Program-made: the position numbers and the translations under genes
Part shown: one piece after another, positions 19,176 through 28,955 of the stretch
Numbering within the stretch: the stretch's first letter is position 1
Layout: every line of letters begins with the position of its first letter
The notes under the pieces: generated by a model
Database searches by the model: none
The model's input: the letters and a program-made list of their open reading frames with translations, nothing else
What the model was told of the DNA's origin: nothing
NCBI GenBank assembly: GCA_029959555.1
Contig: JASCPI010000001.1
Location: 1-64,000 of the forward strand
Direction of reading: 5' to 3'
Origin: Lysobacteraceae bacterium PS02065
Lineage (GTDB): Bacteria; Pseudomonadota; Gammaproteobacteria; Xanthomonadales; Rhodanobacteraceae
DNA: 64,000 nt

Positions 19176-20182
19176 GGTGACCCCGGCACGCAGCAGGCGG
19201 CGTAACGTGCTTCACCGTAGGCGCGTGCGGCCTCGCGTGCAGCCGGATCGAGCGAGGCGCCGAGGTAGTCCAGGCGCTCGCGCAAGATCACGTCGGCGGC
19301 ATCGCCCGCGTGGCCATGCCACGGCAGCGGTGACAGACCGGCGCCACGCGCGCCGAGCGATGCGGCATACGTGTAGGCGTAGGCGAGTTCGGGCGACGGC
19401 AGCGCGAGCCAGCCGGTTTCATGGATCTCGCCGATCGCCGCGAGCGCGCGCCAGTCACCCGCAGCGAGCGCACGGCGCAGGCCGGCGAGTCCGCGCTCGC
19501 GTTGCGAGCGCATCCCGGCCAGCGGCGCCCGCCGGTCGAACGCCTGCAACCAGTACGACACGCGCATGTCGGGATCGTCGAGATCGCTGGCGAGGCCATG
19601 GACTTCGAAGGCGTCGCCCGGCCCAATGATGCCCGCACCTTCGCACTCCGCGGATCGCGCACGCTGCCTGTCGAGGTTCACCTCGTACAGCGACACGATC
19701 GTGGGATCACGCACGCGTGAGGCATCTTCGCCGCGCTTGCGCAGGCTTTCACGCAGGGTTTCGACATTACTCCGGACGGTGTCGATGCCTTGCGCGGTCA
19801 TGATCTCGGCGCGCTGTTCGACCGTCTCACCTTCCAGCAGCGGCGTATACGTGGCGCAGCGTTGCAAACCCTCGTACAGCGCGCGTGCCGCTGCCGCATC
19901 GCCGGCTCGCGCACGCTCGCGGAGCAGGTCGGCCGTGCGACCGAACGGACCTTGCGGAAGCGGCGTCGACGAAGCGGCGTCGAGGCTCGTCGTCGACGCC
20001 GGCACGTTCGATGCGCGCCAGGCATCGCGTGAGGCGAGCTCCGCCTGCGCGGTGGCGACCCCGGGTGTGGACGAGGCCTCGTCCGAGGGCGGCATGTCCT
20101 GTGGCTCGCGTCCACCCGACAGGACACCGGCAGCGCCCGCCATGACCAGCGCGATGCCGAACCACCAGGCCTGTCGTCGCAT
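19172..20182 (-). CDS. Cassette gene B2: exported Sel1-like protein of unknown function
   Basis: 336 aa, paralog of B1. Hydrophobic N-terminus (WFGIALVMAGAAGVLSGG), Sel1-like helices (RAGDAAAARALYEGLQRC; GLRRALAAGDWRALAAIGEI), and C-terminal Cys pair (ARYAACCVPGSP). It starts 31 nt after the 5'-nucleotidase stop and overlaps A2 by 4 nt, so nucleotidase-B2-A2 probably form one transcript. The gene pair may encode interacting partners; this is inferred only from coupling and co-duplication. Confidence 0.65.
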   Translation of the reverse strand: MRRQAWWFGIALVMAGAAGVLSGGREPQDMPPSDEASSTPGVATAQAELASRDAWRASNVPASTTSLDAASSTPLPQGPFGRTADLLRERARAGDAAAARALYEGLQRCATYTPLLEGETVEQRAEIMTAQGIDTVRSNVETLRESLRKRGEDASRVRDPTIVSLYEVNLDRQRARSAECEGAGIIGPGDAFEVHGLASDLDDPDMRVSYWLQAFDRRAPLAGMRSQRERGLAGLRRALAAGDWRALAAIGEIHETGWLALPSPELAYAYTYAASLGARGAGLSPLPWHGHAGDAADVILRERLDYLGASLDPAAREAARAYGEARYAACCVPGSP

Positions 20183-20212
20183 GCGGCGTCCCTGCCCCGT
20201 CGTGTGCCGGAC

Positions 20213-21151
20213 TCAGTCCGCCGGGTTGTGGACGCCGTGCGGCACGTGGCCGGTGGCGACGTGCTGGCGCGCCGACTCGACATTGAGCATCGAGTCGTCG
20301 AAGAAGATGTCGGCACCGAAGGCTTCGAGGAACGGACCCTTGCTGCGGCCGCCGAGGAACAGCGCCTCGTCGAGACGCACGCCCCAGTCACGCAGCGTGA
20401 GGATCACGCGCTTGTGCGCGGGCGCCGAGCGCGCGGTGACGAGCGCGGTGCGGATCGGCGAGCCCGCGATCGGGAACGCGGCCTGGATGCGGTGCAGCGC
20501 CTCGAGGAACGTGCGGAACGGGCCTACCGCGAGCGGCTCGCGCGCGTGCTCGATCTCGTTGCGGTGGAACGCGTCGAGGCCGTGGTCGTGCGACACACGC
20601 TCGGAATCGTCGCCGAAGATCACCGCGTCGCCGTCGAATGCGATGCGCAGCTGCTCGCTCGGCAGCTCGGGCGCCTTCGAGGGAAGGATCGTCGCCGCGG
20701 CGACGCCGGCGGTCAGCGCGCGGCGCACGTCCTCGACGTTGGCCGACAGGAACAGGTTGGCACCGAACGGATGCGCGTAGGCGGCCGTCGGCGCACCGTT
20801 GGTGAACGCCGCGCGCACGATGTCGAGGCCGTAGTGCTCGATCGCGTTGAAGATGCGCAGGCCCGTGTCGGCCGAGTTGCGCGACAGCAGGATCACCTCG
20901 ACGCGCGGCGCCTGCGGTGCGAGCGCGTTGAGGCGCAGCAGCTTGCGCACGAGCGGGAACGCGATGCCCGGTGCCAGCAGCTCGTCCTCGTGGGCGATCT
21001 GGTAGCGCGCGTAGGCATCGAGGCCGTCGCGTTCGAACAGGGCATGGCTGTCACCGAGATCGAACAGCGCGCGCGACGAGATCGCGACGACGAGCTTGTC
21101 GGATGCGGCGGGTGCCGTTCGCGGCAGGGGGGGTGCGGGGGCGGTGGCCAT
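20213..21151 (-). CDS. Cytosolic 5'-nucleotidase (NT5C1-like family)
   Basis: 312 aa, resembling the bacterial 5'-nucleotidase family related to animal cytosolic 5'-nucleotidase I (hydrolysis of nucleoside 5'-monophosphates). Recognisable stretches are LVVAISSRALFDLGDSH, VILLSRNSADTGLRIFNAIE, and IAFDGDAVIFGDDSE with its Asp residues, the HAD-like acidic centre. No signal peptide. The last ~27 codons appear a second time in decayed form at 18130-18217. Confidence 0.8.
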   Translation of the reverse strand: MATAPAPPLPRTAPAASDKLVVAISSRALFDLGDSHALFERDGLDAYARYQIAHEDELLAPGIAFPLVRKLLRLNALAPQAPRVEVILLSRNSADTGLRIFNAIEHYGLDIVRAAFTNGAPTAAYAHPFGANLFLSANVEDVRRALTAGVAAATILPSKAPELPSEQLRIAFDGDAVIFGDDSERVSHDHGLDAFHRNEIEHAREPLAVGPFRTFLEALHRIQAAFPIAGSPIRTALVTARSAPAHKRVILTLRDWGVRLDEALFLGGRSKGPFLEAFGADIFFDDSMLNVESARQHVATGHVPHGVHNPAD

Positions 21152-21211
21152 CCGCGCCAGTCTACGCGAGGCGGCGCGGTGCCGGCATCGGGCACCGCGC
21201 CGCGGAGCGCG

Positions 21212-22737
21212 TCAGGGCACGGCGTCGAACGTGTCGACGAAGATCGCCTCGGCCTTGCGGAACGCGGCGTACACGTCGAGGCGTCCGTGGCCGACCATGT
21301 AGTTCGGCCACGTCGTCACGGCCGTTCCACCGCAGGTCTGCGTGTTGGTGGTGGCGATGCCGGCCGTGGTCGCGGTCGTGCGCAGGATCTCCGCCACGGC
21401 TTCGGGGTCGCCCTTGAGCGCGGGATTGGCCTGCATGAGCAGGGCCGCGGCGCCGGCGACGTGCGGCGTCGCCATGCTGGTGCCGCTGCTCGTGCCGTAG
21501 GCGGTGTCGCTCGCACGCTGTGCCGATCGCACGCTGCTGCCCGGCGCGGAAAGATCGGGACGCACGCGCGATGCGCCCGGCGCCGGACCGCGCAGCGAGA
21601 AGCCCGACAACTGGTCACCGCTCGTGGTCGAACCGACCACGAAGGCCGAATCGTAGATCGCCGGCGGATCGACGATGCCACCGCACGTGGTGCCGCCGTT
21701 GCCGGCCGCCGCAGCGAAGAAGATGCCGGCCGACACGAGATTGTCGATCGCCTCGTGCACTTCCTGGCCGGTCACGCACTCCTCCGAGGGCGGGCAGCCC
21801 CACGAGTTGCCGATGACGTCGGGTGCGAGATCCGGGTTCGGATCGGTTCCGGCGAGGTTGGTCGGTGCGAGGAACCACTGTGCACACTCGTTGTAGTACG
21901 ACGGCCTGCCGTCGCCGGCATTCATGTTGCGGCACCCGACGAAGCGTGCGCCGGGCGCGACGCCGATCTGGTTGGTGCCGCCGTCGTCACCGACCATCGT
22001 GCCGATCGTATGCGTGCCGTGGCCGTTGTCGTCGCAGGGCTCCTGCTGGTCGCCGGCGCAGGTCGCGTTGCCCGTACCGTGGATCGCGTCGTGCCAGTTG
22101 TAGTTGTGGTCGGCGGCGGTGCCGTCCCAGCCGCGGTACTTGGCCTTGATCGCCGAGTGGGTCCAGCGGATGCCGGTGTCCTGCCCCGAGATGATCACGC
22201 CGGCGCCGGTGATGCCGGCCGCCCAGACCAGCGGCGCGCGGATCTTGTCGACGCCCCACTCGATCGCGTTGACCGCATCGGGCCATGGACCCGGCTCGCT
22301 CGCCGTGTCGGCGACCGCGAGGCGGCGCTGCAGCCCGTTGTCGCCGATGCGCTCGACGCCTTCGAACGTGGCGAGGGCATCGATCTGCGCCGGGGTCAGC
22401 TCGGCACGGATCATGTTGACGATCCAGAACGGCTGATAGGACACCCCCTGTGCCTCGAGCCATGCGCGCAGCGCGCCTGGCTCACGTCGGCGGTCGCACG
22501 CAGCGTGTCGACGAGCACGCGTCGGCGCTCGAGGTAGGTGCCGTCGTTGCGCAGCAGCTGCTTGGGCGCGCGCGCCTCGAGCACGATGAGCGCATCGGCA
22601 TGGCCGTCGCGCGACGCCTTCGCGCGGAGTCCGTCGGCGACCTCGGCCGCGAACGAGGGAGCCGGCACGGAGCCGACGACGAGGGCGAGCGCGATGACCC
22701 GCGCGAGCGGGTGCGGAGCGGGAGCGCGATGGCGCAT
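21212..22737 (-). pseudogene. Secreted subtilisin-like (S8) serine protease, broken by a frameshift
   Basis: Signal peptide and I9-like propeptide start at 22737 (LARVIALALVVGSVPAPSFA). The frame shifts near 22470, where one base appears missing after ADVSQAR; adding it restores LRAWLEAQGVSYQPFWIVN. The catalytic domain then runs on with Asp (SGQDTGI), His (NGHGTHTIGTM) and Ser (GTSMATPHVAGAA) all intact. The protein ends in IFVDTFDAVP, one of the short C-terminal tags shared by secreted proteins here. Either a true single-base deletion (inactive gene) or a sequence error; selection seems to have kept the rest of the frame open. A downstream GTG at 22444 could in principle start a form lacking the signal peptide. 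Confidence 0.7.
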
Positions 22738-22863
22738 GGTGGATTTCCCCGGTGATGATGGACGAGGCTTCGTGACCCTCCCGTCGCGAAGCCTTCCAAG
22801 ACTAGCGTCCGTGCGTCCCGCGTGGGCGTCGCGGGACGCGGCCGATCATGCAGATTTCGTGAA

Positions 22864-22877
22864 ATCCCTCGCGGGAT
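22864..22877 (-). terminator. Small hairpin after nadK
   Basis: ATCCC-tcgc-GGGAT overlaps the first base of the nadK stop. On the minus strand a short T-rich stretch follows, and a second palindrome (GATTTC-gt-GAAATC, 22853-22866) overlaps it. It could end nadK transcription; the stem is short. Confidence 0.35.
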
Positions 22878-23641
22878 CAGAACGTGAACTGCTCGTTGAT
22901 GATGCGCTCCTCGAGGTTGTGCTCGGGGTCGAACAGCAACGTGACCGTCTGCTCGGTCGACTCGCGCACGACGACCTCGACGACGTCGCGCACCTCGTTC
23001 GAGTCCGCCGTCGCGCTGACCGGGCGCTTGTACGGGTCGAGCACGTCGAAGCGGATCTCCAGGCGCGCGGGCAGCACGGCGCCACGCCAGCGGCGCGGGC
23101 GGAACGGGCTGATCGGCGTCATCGCGAGCAGCTGCGAGCCGAACGGCAGGATCGGGCCGTGCGCGGAGAGGTTGTAGGCTGTGGAGCCGGCCGGCGTCGC
23201 GACGAGCACGCCGTCGCACATGAGTTCGTCGATCTTGACCACGCCGTTGATCGACACTCGCACGTGTGCGGCCTGCTTGGTCTGGCGCAGCAAGGAGACC
23301 TCGTTGAACGCGAGCGCCTCGATCGTGGTACCGGCCTCGGTACTCGCGCGCATCACGAGCGGGCGCAGCACGGCCGGTTGCGCGCGTTCGATGCGCGCCT
23401 CGAGGTCGTCAACGTGGTGCTGGTTGAGCAGGAAACCGACCGTGCCGAGCTTCATGCCGTAGAACGGCAGCTTGCGCGCCATGTGGCGGTGCAGCGTGCG
23501 CAGCATGAAGCCGTCGCCGCCGAGCGCGACGATGACGTCCGCCTCCTCGACCGGCGTCTCGCCGTAACGCTTGCGGAGGTCGGCCAGCGCGGCCTGCGAT
23601 TCGTCGGAGGGACTCGCGACGAAGGCGATGCGTCGACTCAC
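22877..23641 (-). CDS. nadK: NAD kinase
   Basis: 254 aa. Phosphorylates NAD to NADP. The family's GGDG motif is in [16 protein letters not shown]; further conserved parts are [14 protein letters not shown] and the [18 protein letters not shown] block. The length fits short proteobacterial NAD kinases. Start GTG at 23641 gives the family-like N-terminus ([11 protein letters not shown]); the ATG at 23716 would add 25 non-conserved residues. It lies 100 nt downstream of the glutamate dehydrogenase, from which it is separated by a strong hairpin. Confidence 0.9.
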   Translation of the reverse strand: MSRRIAFVASPSDESQAALADLRKRYGETPVEEADVIVALGGDGFMLRTLHRHMARKLPFYGMKLGTVGFLLNQHHVDDLEARIERAQPAVLRPLVMRASTEAGTTIEALAFNEVSLLRQTKQAAHVRVSINGVVKIDELMCDGVLVATPAGSTAYNLSAHGPILPFGSQLLAMTPISPFRPRRWRGAVLPARLEIRFDVLDPYKRPVSATADSNEVRDVVEVVVRESTEQTVTLLFDPEHNLEERIINEQFTF

Positions 23642-23701
23642 GTGGTGGTCCCGTAGCGGCGGCGTGGAGCCCGACTCTAGCAGACCGTGCCTTCGCCGCG
23701 A

Positions 23702-23732
23702 GGCGGGATCCGGCACGCGGCCGGATCCCGCC
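23702..23732 (-). terminator. Strong hairpin between glutamate dehydrogenase and nadK
   Basis: Perfect 12-bp inverted repeat (GGCGGGATCCGG, 23702-23713; partner 23721-23732) with a 7-nt loop, 9 nt after the dehydrogenase stop. No T-run follows on the minus strand, so it may act with Rho, as an mRNA 3'-end stabiliser, or as a weak intrinsic terminator. Confidence 0.6.
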
Positions 23733-23740
23733 GATACTCG

Positions 23741-26700
23741 TCAGACGAGCTGGGCGAGGCGACGCACCGCGACCGAGACGATCGGGTAGTCGATCACGAC
23801 CTGGCTGCGCATGTCGGCGAACATGCTCAGCGTGTAGCGCAGCGCCGGATCGTCGCGATCCAGCCACGTCGCGACGCGCTCGGCCGCACGGCCCTCGCCC
23901 TGCGGCACCTGCATCGCGAGCGTGCGCTGCAGGACGTTGAGCTCGTCGCGCAGCGAGCCACGCGCGTGGGCGTGCCAGCGCGTCTCGACCGGCAGCTCCT
24001 CGATCTTCTCCATGAGCCACTTGAGATGGAGCGCTTCGCCGACCGCGTAGTAGGTCTCGGCGACATCGGCCACGGCACGATCGCCCTGCGCCGACACGAC
24101 GCTGATGTCGAGCGCGGCACCGAGCAGCGGCAGGCTCGCGAGATCGGTGGCGAGCTCCTCGGGGAAGCCCTGCTCGAGCCAACCCTCGCGCGCCTGCTGC
24201 ATGCGCGCGCGATCGGTCTCGGTGGTGACCTCGTCCAGGCGAGCGCGCAGCTCGACCATCGCGGGATGGAAGCGTTCGACCGAAGCGGCGATGTCCTGCA
24301 CGCCGTCCGGATGGTTGAGCAGCCAGCGCGTCATGTTGCGCAGCAGCTGCCAGATCGCGAGTTCGGCGTCGATCTGCGTGCTGCCGTGCACGCGGCCGTC
24401 GAGCGCGTCGATGCCGGCCCACATCGCACGCGCGTCGAGCACCTCGCGCGCGATGTTGTAGGCCTTGGCGACCGCGGCCGGCGTCTGGCCCGTGTCCTCC
24501 TGCATGCGCAGCATGAACGTCGCGCCCATGCGGTTGACCATCGAGTTGGTGATCGCCGTGGCGATGATCTCGCGCTTGAGGCGGTGGCGCTCCATGTGCT
24601 CGGCGAAGCGCTCGCGCAGCGGCTCGGGGAAGTAGCGGCGCAGCTCCTTGGACAGGTACGGATCCTCGGGCACGTCCGAATCGAGCAGCTGCTGGAAGAT
24701 CACGATCTTCGAGTACGACAGCAGGATCGCGAGCTCGGGACGCGTGAGGCCGAGGCCACGCGCCTTGCGCTGCGCGATCTCCGCGTCGCTCGGCAGGAAC
24801 TCGATCTGGCGATCGAGCAGGCCCTGCGACTCGAGCGTGCGGATGAAGTGCTGCTTGGAGCCCAGGCGCGCGACCGACATGCGCTCCATGAGGCTGATCG
24901 CGTCGTTCTGGCGGTAGTTGTCGAACAGCACGAGGCGCTCGACCTCGTCGGTCATCTCGCGCAGCAGATCGTTGCGCTGGGCCACGCTCATCTCGCCGCG
25001 CTGCACGGCGTCGTTGAGCAGGATCTTGATGTTGACTTCGTGGTCGGAGGTGTCGACGCCGGCCGAGTTGTCGATGAAGTCGGTGTTGAGCAGCACGCCC
25101 GCGAGCGCGGCCTCGATGCGCCCGCGCTGGGTCATGCCGAGGTTGCCGCCCTCGCCGACCACGCGGCAGCGCAGGTCGCTGCCGTTGACGCGGATCGCGT
25201 TGTTGGCGCGGTCGCCCGCGTCGGCATTGGTCTCGGCCTCGGCCTTGACGTAGGTGCCGATGCCGCCGTTCCAGAGCAGGTCGACCGGCGCCTTGAGGAT
25301 CGCCGTGAGCAGCTCGTTCGGCGTCATCGCCTGCGCACCGCCGTCGATGCCGAGCGCGGCCGCGGCCTGCGCCGACACCGCGATCGTCTTGGCCGAGCGC
25401 GGGTAGATGCCGCCGCCGGCCGAGATCAGCGAGGCGTCGTAATCGGCCCACGACGAGCGCGGCACCTTGAACATGCGCTCGCGCTCGACGAACGTGCGCG
25501 CCGCGTCCGGATCCGGATCGAGGAAGATGTGGCGGTGATCGAACGCGGCGAGAAGGCGGATGTGCTTCGACAGCAGCATGCCGTTGCCGAACACGTCGCC
25601 CGACATGTCGCCGATGCCGACGCAGGTGAAGTCCTCGGACTGCGAATCGCGGCCGAGCGCACGGAAATGGCGCTTGACCGATTCCCACGCGCCCTTGGCG
25701 GTGATGCCCATGCCCTTGTGGTCGTAGCCGACCGAGCCGCCCGACGCGAACGCGTCGCCGAGCCAGAAGTCGTGGTCGGCACTGACCGCGTTGGCGATGT
25801 CGGAGAACGTCGCGGTGCCCTTGTCGGCGGCGACGACGAGGTAGGGATCGTCGCCGTCGTGGCGCACCACGTCCTCGGGATGCACGAGGTCGCCTTCGAC
25901 GAGGTTGTCGGTGACGTCGAGCAGGCCGTTGATGAACATGCGGTAGCAGGCGACGCCTTCGGCGAGCACCGCATCGCGCTCGCCGCTGGCCGGCGGGCGC
26001 TTGACGAAGAAGCCGCCCTTCGAGCCGACCGGCACGATGACCGTGTTCTTGACCATCTGCGCCTTGACGAGGCCGAGCACCTCGGTGCGGAAGTCCTCGC
26101 GGCGGTCCGACCAGCGCAGGCCGCCGCGCGCGACGGGTCCGAAGCGCAGGTGCACGCCTTCCACGCGCGGCGAGTACACGAAGATCTCGCGGTACGGGCG
26201 CGGCTTGGGCAGTTCGGCGAGCTGGGCCGGATCGAACTTGTAGCTCGTGTACGGATGCGGCTTGCCGTCGCGCGACTGGAAGTGGTTGGTGCGCAGCGTG
26301 GCGCGGATCACCGCCATGAAGCTGCGCAGGATGCGGTCCTCGTCGAGGCTGGCGACGCGTTCGAGCAGCACCTTGATCGTCGTGATGACCGTGTCGACCT
26401 GGGCGTCGCGGTCGAGCTCGCGCGCGGCGACGAGGTCGTCGATCAGCGTGGCGTGCTCCTTGAGCGACTCGGCCGGGATCAGCGTGTCCATCTCGTAGCG
26501 CAGGCGCTTGCGCGCGTGCTCGGTCGCGGCCTTGCCGCCGTCGAGGCGGTGCGGGTCGAACTTGGCTTCGAACAGCTCGACGAGCAGGCCGGCGATGTCC
26601 GGGTAGCTGACCAGCGTCTGCTCCATGTAGGCCTGCGAGAACGGCACGCCGGTCTGCAGCAGGTACTTGGCGTAGCCGCGCAGCACGCTGACCTGGCGCC

Positions 26701-28672
26701 AGTCGAGCTGGGCACCGAGCACGAGGCGGTTGAAGCCGTCGTTCTCGGCGTCGCCGCGCCAGACGCGCTCGAACGCGTCCTCGAACGGCGAGCGCACCTT
26801 GTCGAGGTCGAACTGCAGGCGACCCGGGCGCACGAGGATGTCCTGGATCGTGATCGCGTTGCCGCCGGCCGCGATCTCGTAGAGGTTCTCGGTCAGCACG
26901 CTGACACCGAGGTTCTCGAGCAGCGGGATCACTTCCGACAGCGTGATGTCGCCGCCGAGGCGGAACACCTTGAAGTGCAGCGCGTCGGCGTGACGGCGCG
27001 AGCGGTACAGGTGCAGGCGGATGTCGTCGTTGTCGCCGAGTTCGGAGGCGAGCTCGACATCGACCGCGGCCGTGTGCGGCGTGACCTTCTCGATGTAGCC
27101 GGCCGGCAGCGCCTTGCCGTAACGACTGGCGAGCTTGAGGCCGCGCTCCTCGCCGTGCTTCTGCACGAGTGTCTCGCGCAGATCGTCCTGCCAGTTGCGC
27201 ACGATCTGGGCGATGCGCGACTCGAGGTCGGGCACCTCGAACGTGACCTGGTCGCCGGCCTTCGGGCGCACGATCATGTGCACGCGCGCGAGCGGGGATT
27301 CGTCGAGCATGACGCTCGAATCGACGCGCTCGCCGCGGAACTGGCGCTTGAGCATCGCCTCGATGCGCTCGCGCACGTCGGTGTTGAAACGGTCGCGCGG
27401 CACGTAGGCCAGCACCGAGAAGAAGCGGCCGTAACGGTCGCGGCGCACGAACAGGCGCGTGCGTGCGCGCTCGCGCAGGTCGAGCACGGCCATCGCGATG
27501 TCGTAGAGCTCGTCGACCGAGCACTGGAACAGCTCGTCGCGCGGCAGCGTGTCGAGGATGTGGCGCAACGCCTTGCCCGAGTGCGAATCGCGCTTGAGGC
27601 CCGAGCGGCGCATGATCGATTCGATGTTGCGGCGGACCAGTGGCACGTCGCGCGGCGGCGTCATGTACGCCGACGAGGTGAACAGGCCGAGGAAGCGCTG
27701 CTCGACGACGGGCTTGCCGGTGTCGTCGAACGCGAGCACCGAGAGGTAGTCCATGTGGCCCGGACGGTGCACGCGCGAGCGCGCGTTGGTCTTGGTCAGG
27801 ATCAGCGCGCCGACCGCACCGGAGCGATCGAGGTCGCGCGCGGCCAGCGTCTTCAGCGAACGCGGCGCGACGCCGCGCTCGCCCGCGTGCAGGATGCCGA
27901 GGCCGGAACCGTCGACCGCGGTCAGCACTTCGGACTCGCCCTCGCCGGTGACGCGGTACTCGCGGTAACCGAGGAACGAGAAGTGGTCGTCGGCGACCCA
28001 GCGCAGGAATTCCACCGCCTCGTCGAGCGTCTCGGCGTCGAACGGCAGCTTGCGCTCGGGCAGCGTGTCGGCGATCTCGAGCATCTTGACGCGCATCGCG
28101 GCCCAGTCCGTCACGGCCGCGCGCACGTCGTCGACGGCGGCGACGACCTGGCGACGCAGCGATTCGAGCTCGTCGGCCTCGGCCACGCGCTCGATCTCGA
28201 AGAACATCACCGACTCGGCCGCGCCGCGGTCGGACTGCTCGTCGCCGAACCACAGCACGTGGCCGCCCGGATCGCGCTCGACGCGGAAGATCGGATGGAT
28301 CACCGAGTACGTCGACAGGTTGGCCTGGTTGACGACCATCGAGACCGAGTCGACGAGGAACGGCATGTCGTCCGTCGCGACCGCGATGATCGTGTAGCCG
28401 CTGTCGAAACCTTCCTGCGCCGCGTGCGGATTGAACACGCGGATCTTCGCGCCACCGGCCTTGCGCTGGCGCACGAACTCGAACATGTACAGCGCAATGC
28501 GCGCCCACTCCACGGGCTCGCGTCCGGAGATGTCGTCGGCCGGGACGTGGCGGAAGAAGTGGCTCGCGAACGCGGTGGTCTCGCGCTGGCGGGACGAGCC
28601 CGGCTGCGCGGTGATCTGACTCAGGATGGCATCGAGGCGGCTGTGTTCGGACACGGCATTCTGTGCATTCAT
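23741..28672 (-). CDS. NAD-specific glutamate dehydrogenase, large (180-kDa) type
   Basis: 1643 aa, the length typical of the GDH-180 family, which deaminates glutamate to 2-oxoglutarate with NAD and mainly serves amino-acid catabolism. The long N-terminal part is the family's regulatory region. The catalytic core includes GGLRWSDRREDFRTEVLGL, VPVGSKGGFFVKRPPASG with the conserved Lys, and the VGIGDMSGDVFGNGML block. The start at 28672 (MNAQNAVSEHS) is chosen over an upstream ATG at 28741 because the extra residues are not conserved-looking. Very long frames on the opposite strand (up to ~1700 codons) are by-products of its GC-rich codon use. Known as gdhB in Pseudomonas; allosteric control by arginine there is not testable from sequence. 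Confidence 0.92.
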   Translation of the reverse strand: MNAQNAVSEHSRLDAILSQITAQPGSSRQRETTAFASHFFRHVPADDISGREPVEWARIALYMFEFVRQRKAGGAKIRVFNPHAAQEGFDSGYTIIAVATDDMPFLVDSVSMVVNQANLSTYSVIHPIFRVERDPGGHVLWFGDEQSDRGAAESVMFFEIERVAEADELESLRRQVVAAVDDVRAAVTDWAAMRVKMLEIADTLPERKLPFDAETLDEAVEFLRWVADDHFSFLGYREYRVTGEGESEVLTAVDGSGLGILHAGERGVAPRSLKTLAARDLDRSGAVGALILTKTNARSRVHRPGHMDYLSVLAFDDTGKPVVEQRFLGLFTSSAYMTPPRDVPLVRRNIESIMRRSGLKRDSHSGKALRHILDTLPRDELFQCSVDELYDIAMAVLDLRERARTRLFVRRDRYGRFFSVLAYVPRDRFNTDVRERIEAMLKRQFRGERVDSSVMLDESPLARVHMIVRPKAGDQVTFEVPDLESRIAQIVRNWQDDLRETLVQKHGEERGLKLASRYGKALPAGYIEKVTPHTAAVDVELASELGDNDDIRLHLYRSRRHADALHFKVFRLGGDITLSEVIPLLENLGVSVLTENLYEIAAGGNAITIQDILVRPGRLQFDLDKVRSPFEDAFERVWRGDAENDGFNRLVLGAQLDWRQVSVLRGYAKYLLQTGVPFSQAYMEQTLVSYPDIAGLLVELFEAKFDPHRLDGGKAATEHARKRLRYEMDTLIPAESLKEHATLIDDLVAARELDRDAQVDTVITTIKVLLERVASLDEDRILRSFMAVIRATLRTNHFQSRDGKPHPYTSYKFDPAQLAELPKPRPYREIFVYSPRVEGVHLRFGPVARGGLRWSDRREDFRTEVLGLVKAQMVKNTVIVPVGSKGGFFVKRPPASGERDAVLAEGVACYRMFINGLLDVTDNLVEGDLVHPEDVVRHDGDDPYLVVAADKGTATFSDIANAVSADHDFWLGDAFASGGSVGYDHKGMGITAKGAWESVKRHFRALGRDSQSEDFTCVGIGDMSGDVFGNGMLLSKHIRLLAAFDHRHIFLDPDPDAARTFVERERMFKVPRSSWADYDASLISAGGGIYPRSAKTIAVSAQAAAALGIDGGAQAMTPNELLTAILKAPVDLLWNGGIGTYVKAEAETNADAGDRANNAIRVNGSDLRCRVVGEGGNLGMTQRGRIEAALAGVLLNTDFIDNSAGVDTSDHEVNIKILLNDAVQRGEMSVAQRNDLLREMTDEVERLVLFDNYRQNDAISLMERMSVARLGSKQHFIRTLESQGLLDRQIEFLPSDAEIAQRKARGLGLTRPELAILLSYSKIVIFQQLLDSDVPEDPYLSKELRRYFPEPLRERFAEHMERHRLKREIIATAITNSMVNRMGATFMLRMQEDTGQTPAAVAKAYNIAREVLDARAMWAGIDALDGRVHGSTQIDAELAIWQLLRNMTRWLLNHPDGVQDIAASVERFHPAMVELRARLDEVTTETDRARMQQAREGWLEQGFPEELATDLASLPLLGAALDISVVSAQGDRAVADVAETYYAVGEALHLKWLMEKIEELPVETRWHAHARGSLRDELNVLQRTLAMQVPQGEGRAAERVATWLDRDDPALRYTLSMFADMRSQVVIDYPIVSVAVRRLAQLV

Positions 28673-28955
28673 CACAAAGGTCTGGAAGGATTTCAGTGGG
28701 CGCGGAGGATACGCCCCGCCCCTTGCATTGGCCACCCGCAAGCTGCCGCCGCGACTGGAAAAATGCGCATCCGATCATGATGCGTTGCGGCAATGTTCAG
28801 GCGTCGTGTGAGCCGTTCGCGAGCATGTCGTGAGCAAGGGTCGCGATGCGCTGCAACGCAGCGAGGTCGCGCGCGTCGCGGGACGTCGAAGCGCTTGCAC
28901 GCCCGCCACCCGATGTCGTCACATGGCCGTCATCGCATCCTGCCGGCGCCCGACG

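Larger units (their letters stand above)
16152..20215. repeat. Tandem duplication of a ~2-kb two-gene cassette
   Basis: Unit 1 covers about 16152-18217 and unit 2 about 18218-20215 plus the nucleotidase 3' end. Both hold a B gene followed by an A gene with a 4-nt overlap, the same ~33-nt segment upstream of B (18109-18140 and 20184-20214) and the same GCTATCGT promoter piece downstream of A (16152-16159 and 18218-18225). Between the units, 18130-18217 still resembles the 5'-nucleotidase C-terminus (GVNHPAG versus GVHNPAD). The pieces are those expected from one tandem duplication. Confidence 0.75.

Noticed and set aside
23687..28780. Reading frame of ~1700 codons on the plus strand opposite the glutamate dehydrogenase
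   Set aside because: It is the mirror of strong G/C third-position bias in the real gene; the translation is Arg/Ala/His-rich with no domain, while the minus frame is a full GDH-180 protein.
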